This document shows positions 5,097 through 5,141 of a stretch of 5,141 nt of DNA, in pieces. Both the position numbers and the translations under genes were made by a program. The stretch's first letter is position 1. The number at the start of each line of letters is the position of its first letter. The notes beneath the pieces were generated by a model. The model was given only the letters and a program-made list of their open reading frames with translations, had not been told where the DNA came from and ran no database searches. The DNA is from an uncultured Kroppenstedtia sp. (GTDB lineage: Bacteria; Bacillota; Bacilli; Thermoactinomycetales; DSM-45169), in the NCBI GenBank assembly GCA_959600065.1, contig CAUGKZ010000160.1, forward strand, positions 1 to 5,141, read 5' to 3'.

Positions 5097-5108
5097 GAAA
5101 GGTAAAAG

Positions 5109-5141
5109 GAAACGCCGCACCCCTGAGGTGCGGCGTTTCTT
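5109..5141 (+). terminator. Rho-independent terminator of the DUF4349 gene
   Basis: Positions 5109-5121 (GAAACGCCGCACC) pair with 5127-5139 (GGTGCGGCGTTTC), a perfect 13-bp stem around a 5-nt loop. The 3' side merges into a T-rich tail that runs off the window edge. It starts 13 nt after the DUF4349 stop codon. Confidence 0.9.

Noticed and set aside
1..5141. CRISPR array, tRNA/rRNA genes, insertion sequences, phage attachment sites
   Set aside because: No regularly spaced direct repeats, no tRNA-like cloverleaf, no transposase-like protein and no long terminal inverted repeats were seen on either strand.

Overview
The window reads as a moderate-GC, spore-forming Bacillota genome. A member of the Thermoactinomycetaceae (the Kroppenstedtia/Desmospora group) is my best guess. 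The reasons are strong Shine-Dalgarno sites with TTG and GTG starts, diderm-free lipoproteins, a DUF4349 lipoprotein and an RNPP-type peptide-sensing regulator. This placement is from protein style only, not a database match. All supported genes are on the + strand.

Layout. (1) Positions 1-51 hold the terminator of a gene lying outside the window. (2) Positions 71-731 hold a single-gene unit for a small secreted lipoprotein, with a promoter, a possible operator of TGCC/GGCA half-sites and a strong terminator. (3) Positions 859-2281 form an AT-richer accessory island. It has a 68-codon ORF with a Flp-pilin-like class III signal and one membrane helix, two unrelated SMI1/KNR4 (SUKH) proteins that are probably immunity proteins, and a non-coding stretch between them that looks like a decayed toxin 3' end. 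The island reads as a polymorphic-toxin locus whose toxin has been lost while the immunity genes remain. (4) Positions 2282-2642 hold no convincing gene, but they carry a sigma-A promoter for the next gene and some hairpins. (5) Positions 2643-4107 hold a complete peptide quorum-sensing cassette. It has a 444-residue HTH-TPR regulator and, overlapping its 3' end by 14 nt, a 43-codon gene for a secreted pro-peptide. The peptide gene has its own Shine-Dalgarno, a near-consensus sigma-H promoter inside the regulator gene, and a terminator-like hairpin spanning its stop codon. (6) Positions 4110-5141 hold a DUF4349 lipoprotein gene whose ribosome binding site lies in one arm of a perfect 11-bp inverted repeat, followed by a very strong terminator.

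The most notable system is the regulator/pro-peptide pair in (5). The regulator would bind the re-imported processed peptide through its TPR domain and control target promoters through its XRE-type HTH. The peptide gene could also be expressed alone from the sigma-H promoter in stationary phase, as with Bacillus rap-phr pairs. The second point of interest is the relic toxin-immunity island in (3). The third is the apparently sequestered ribosome binding site in front of the DUF4349 gene.
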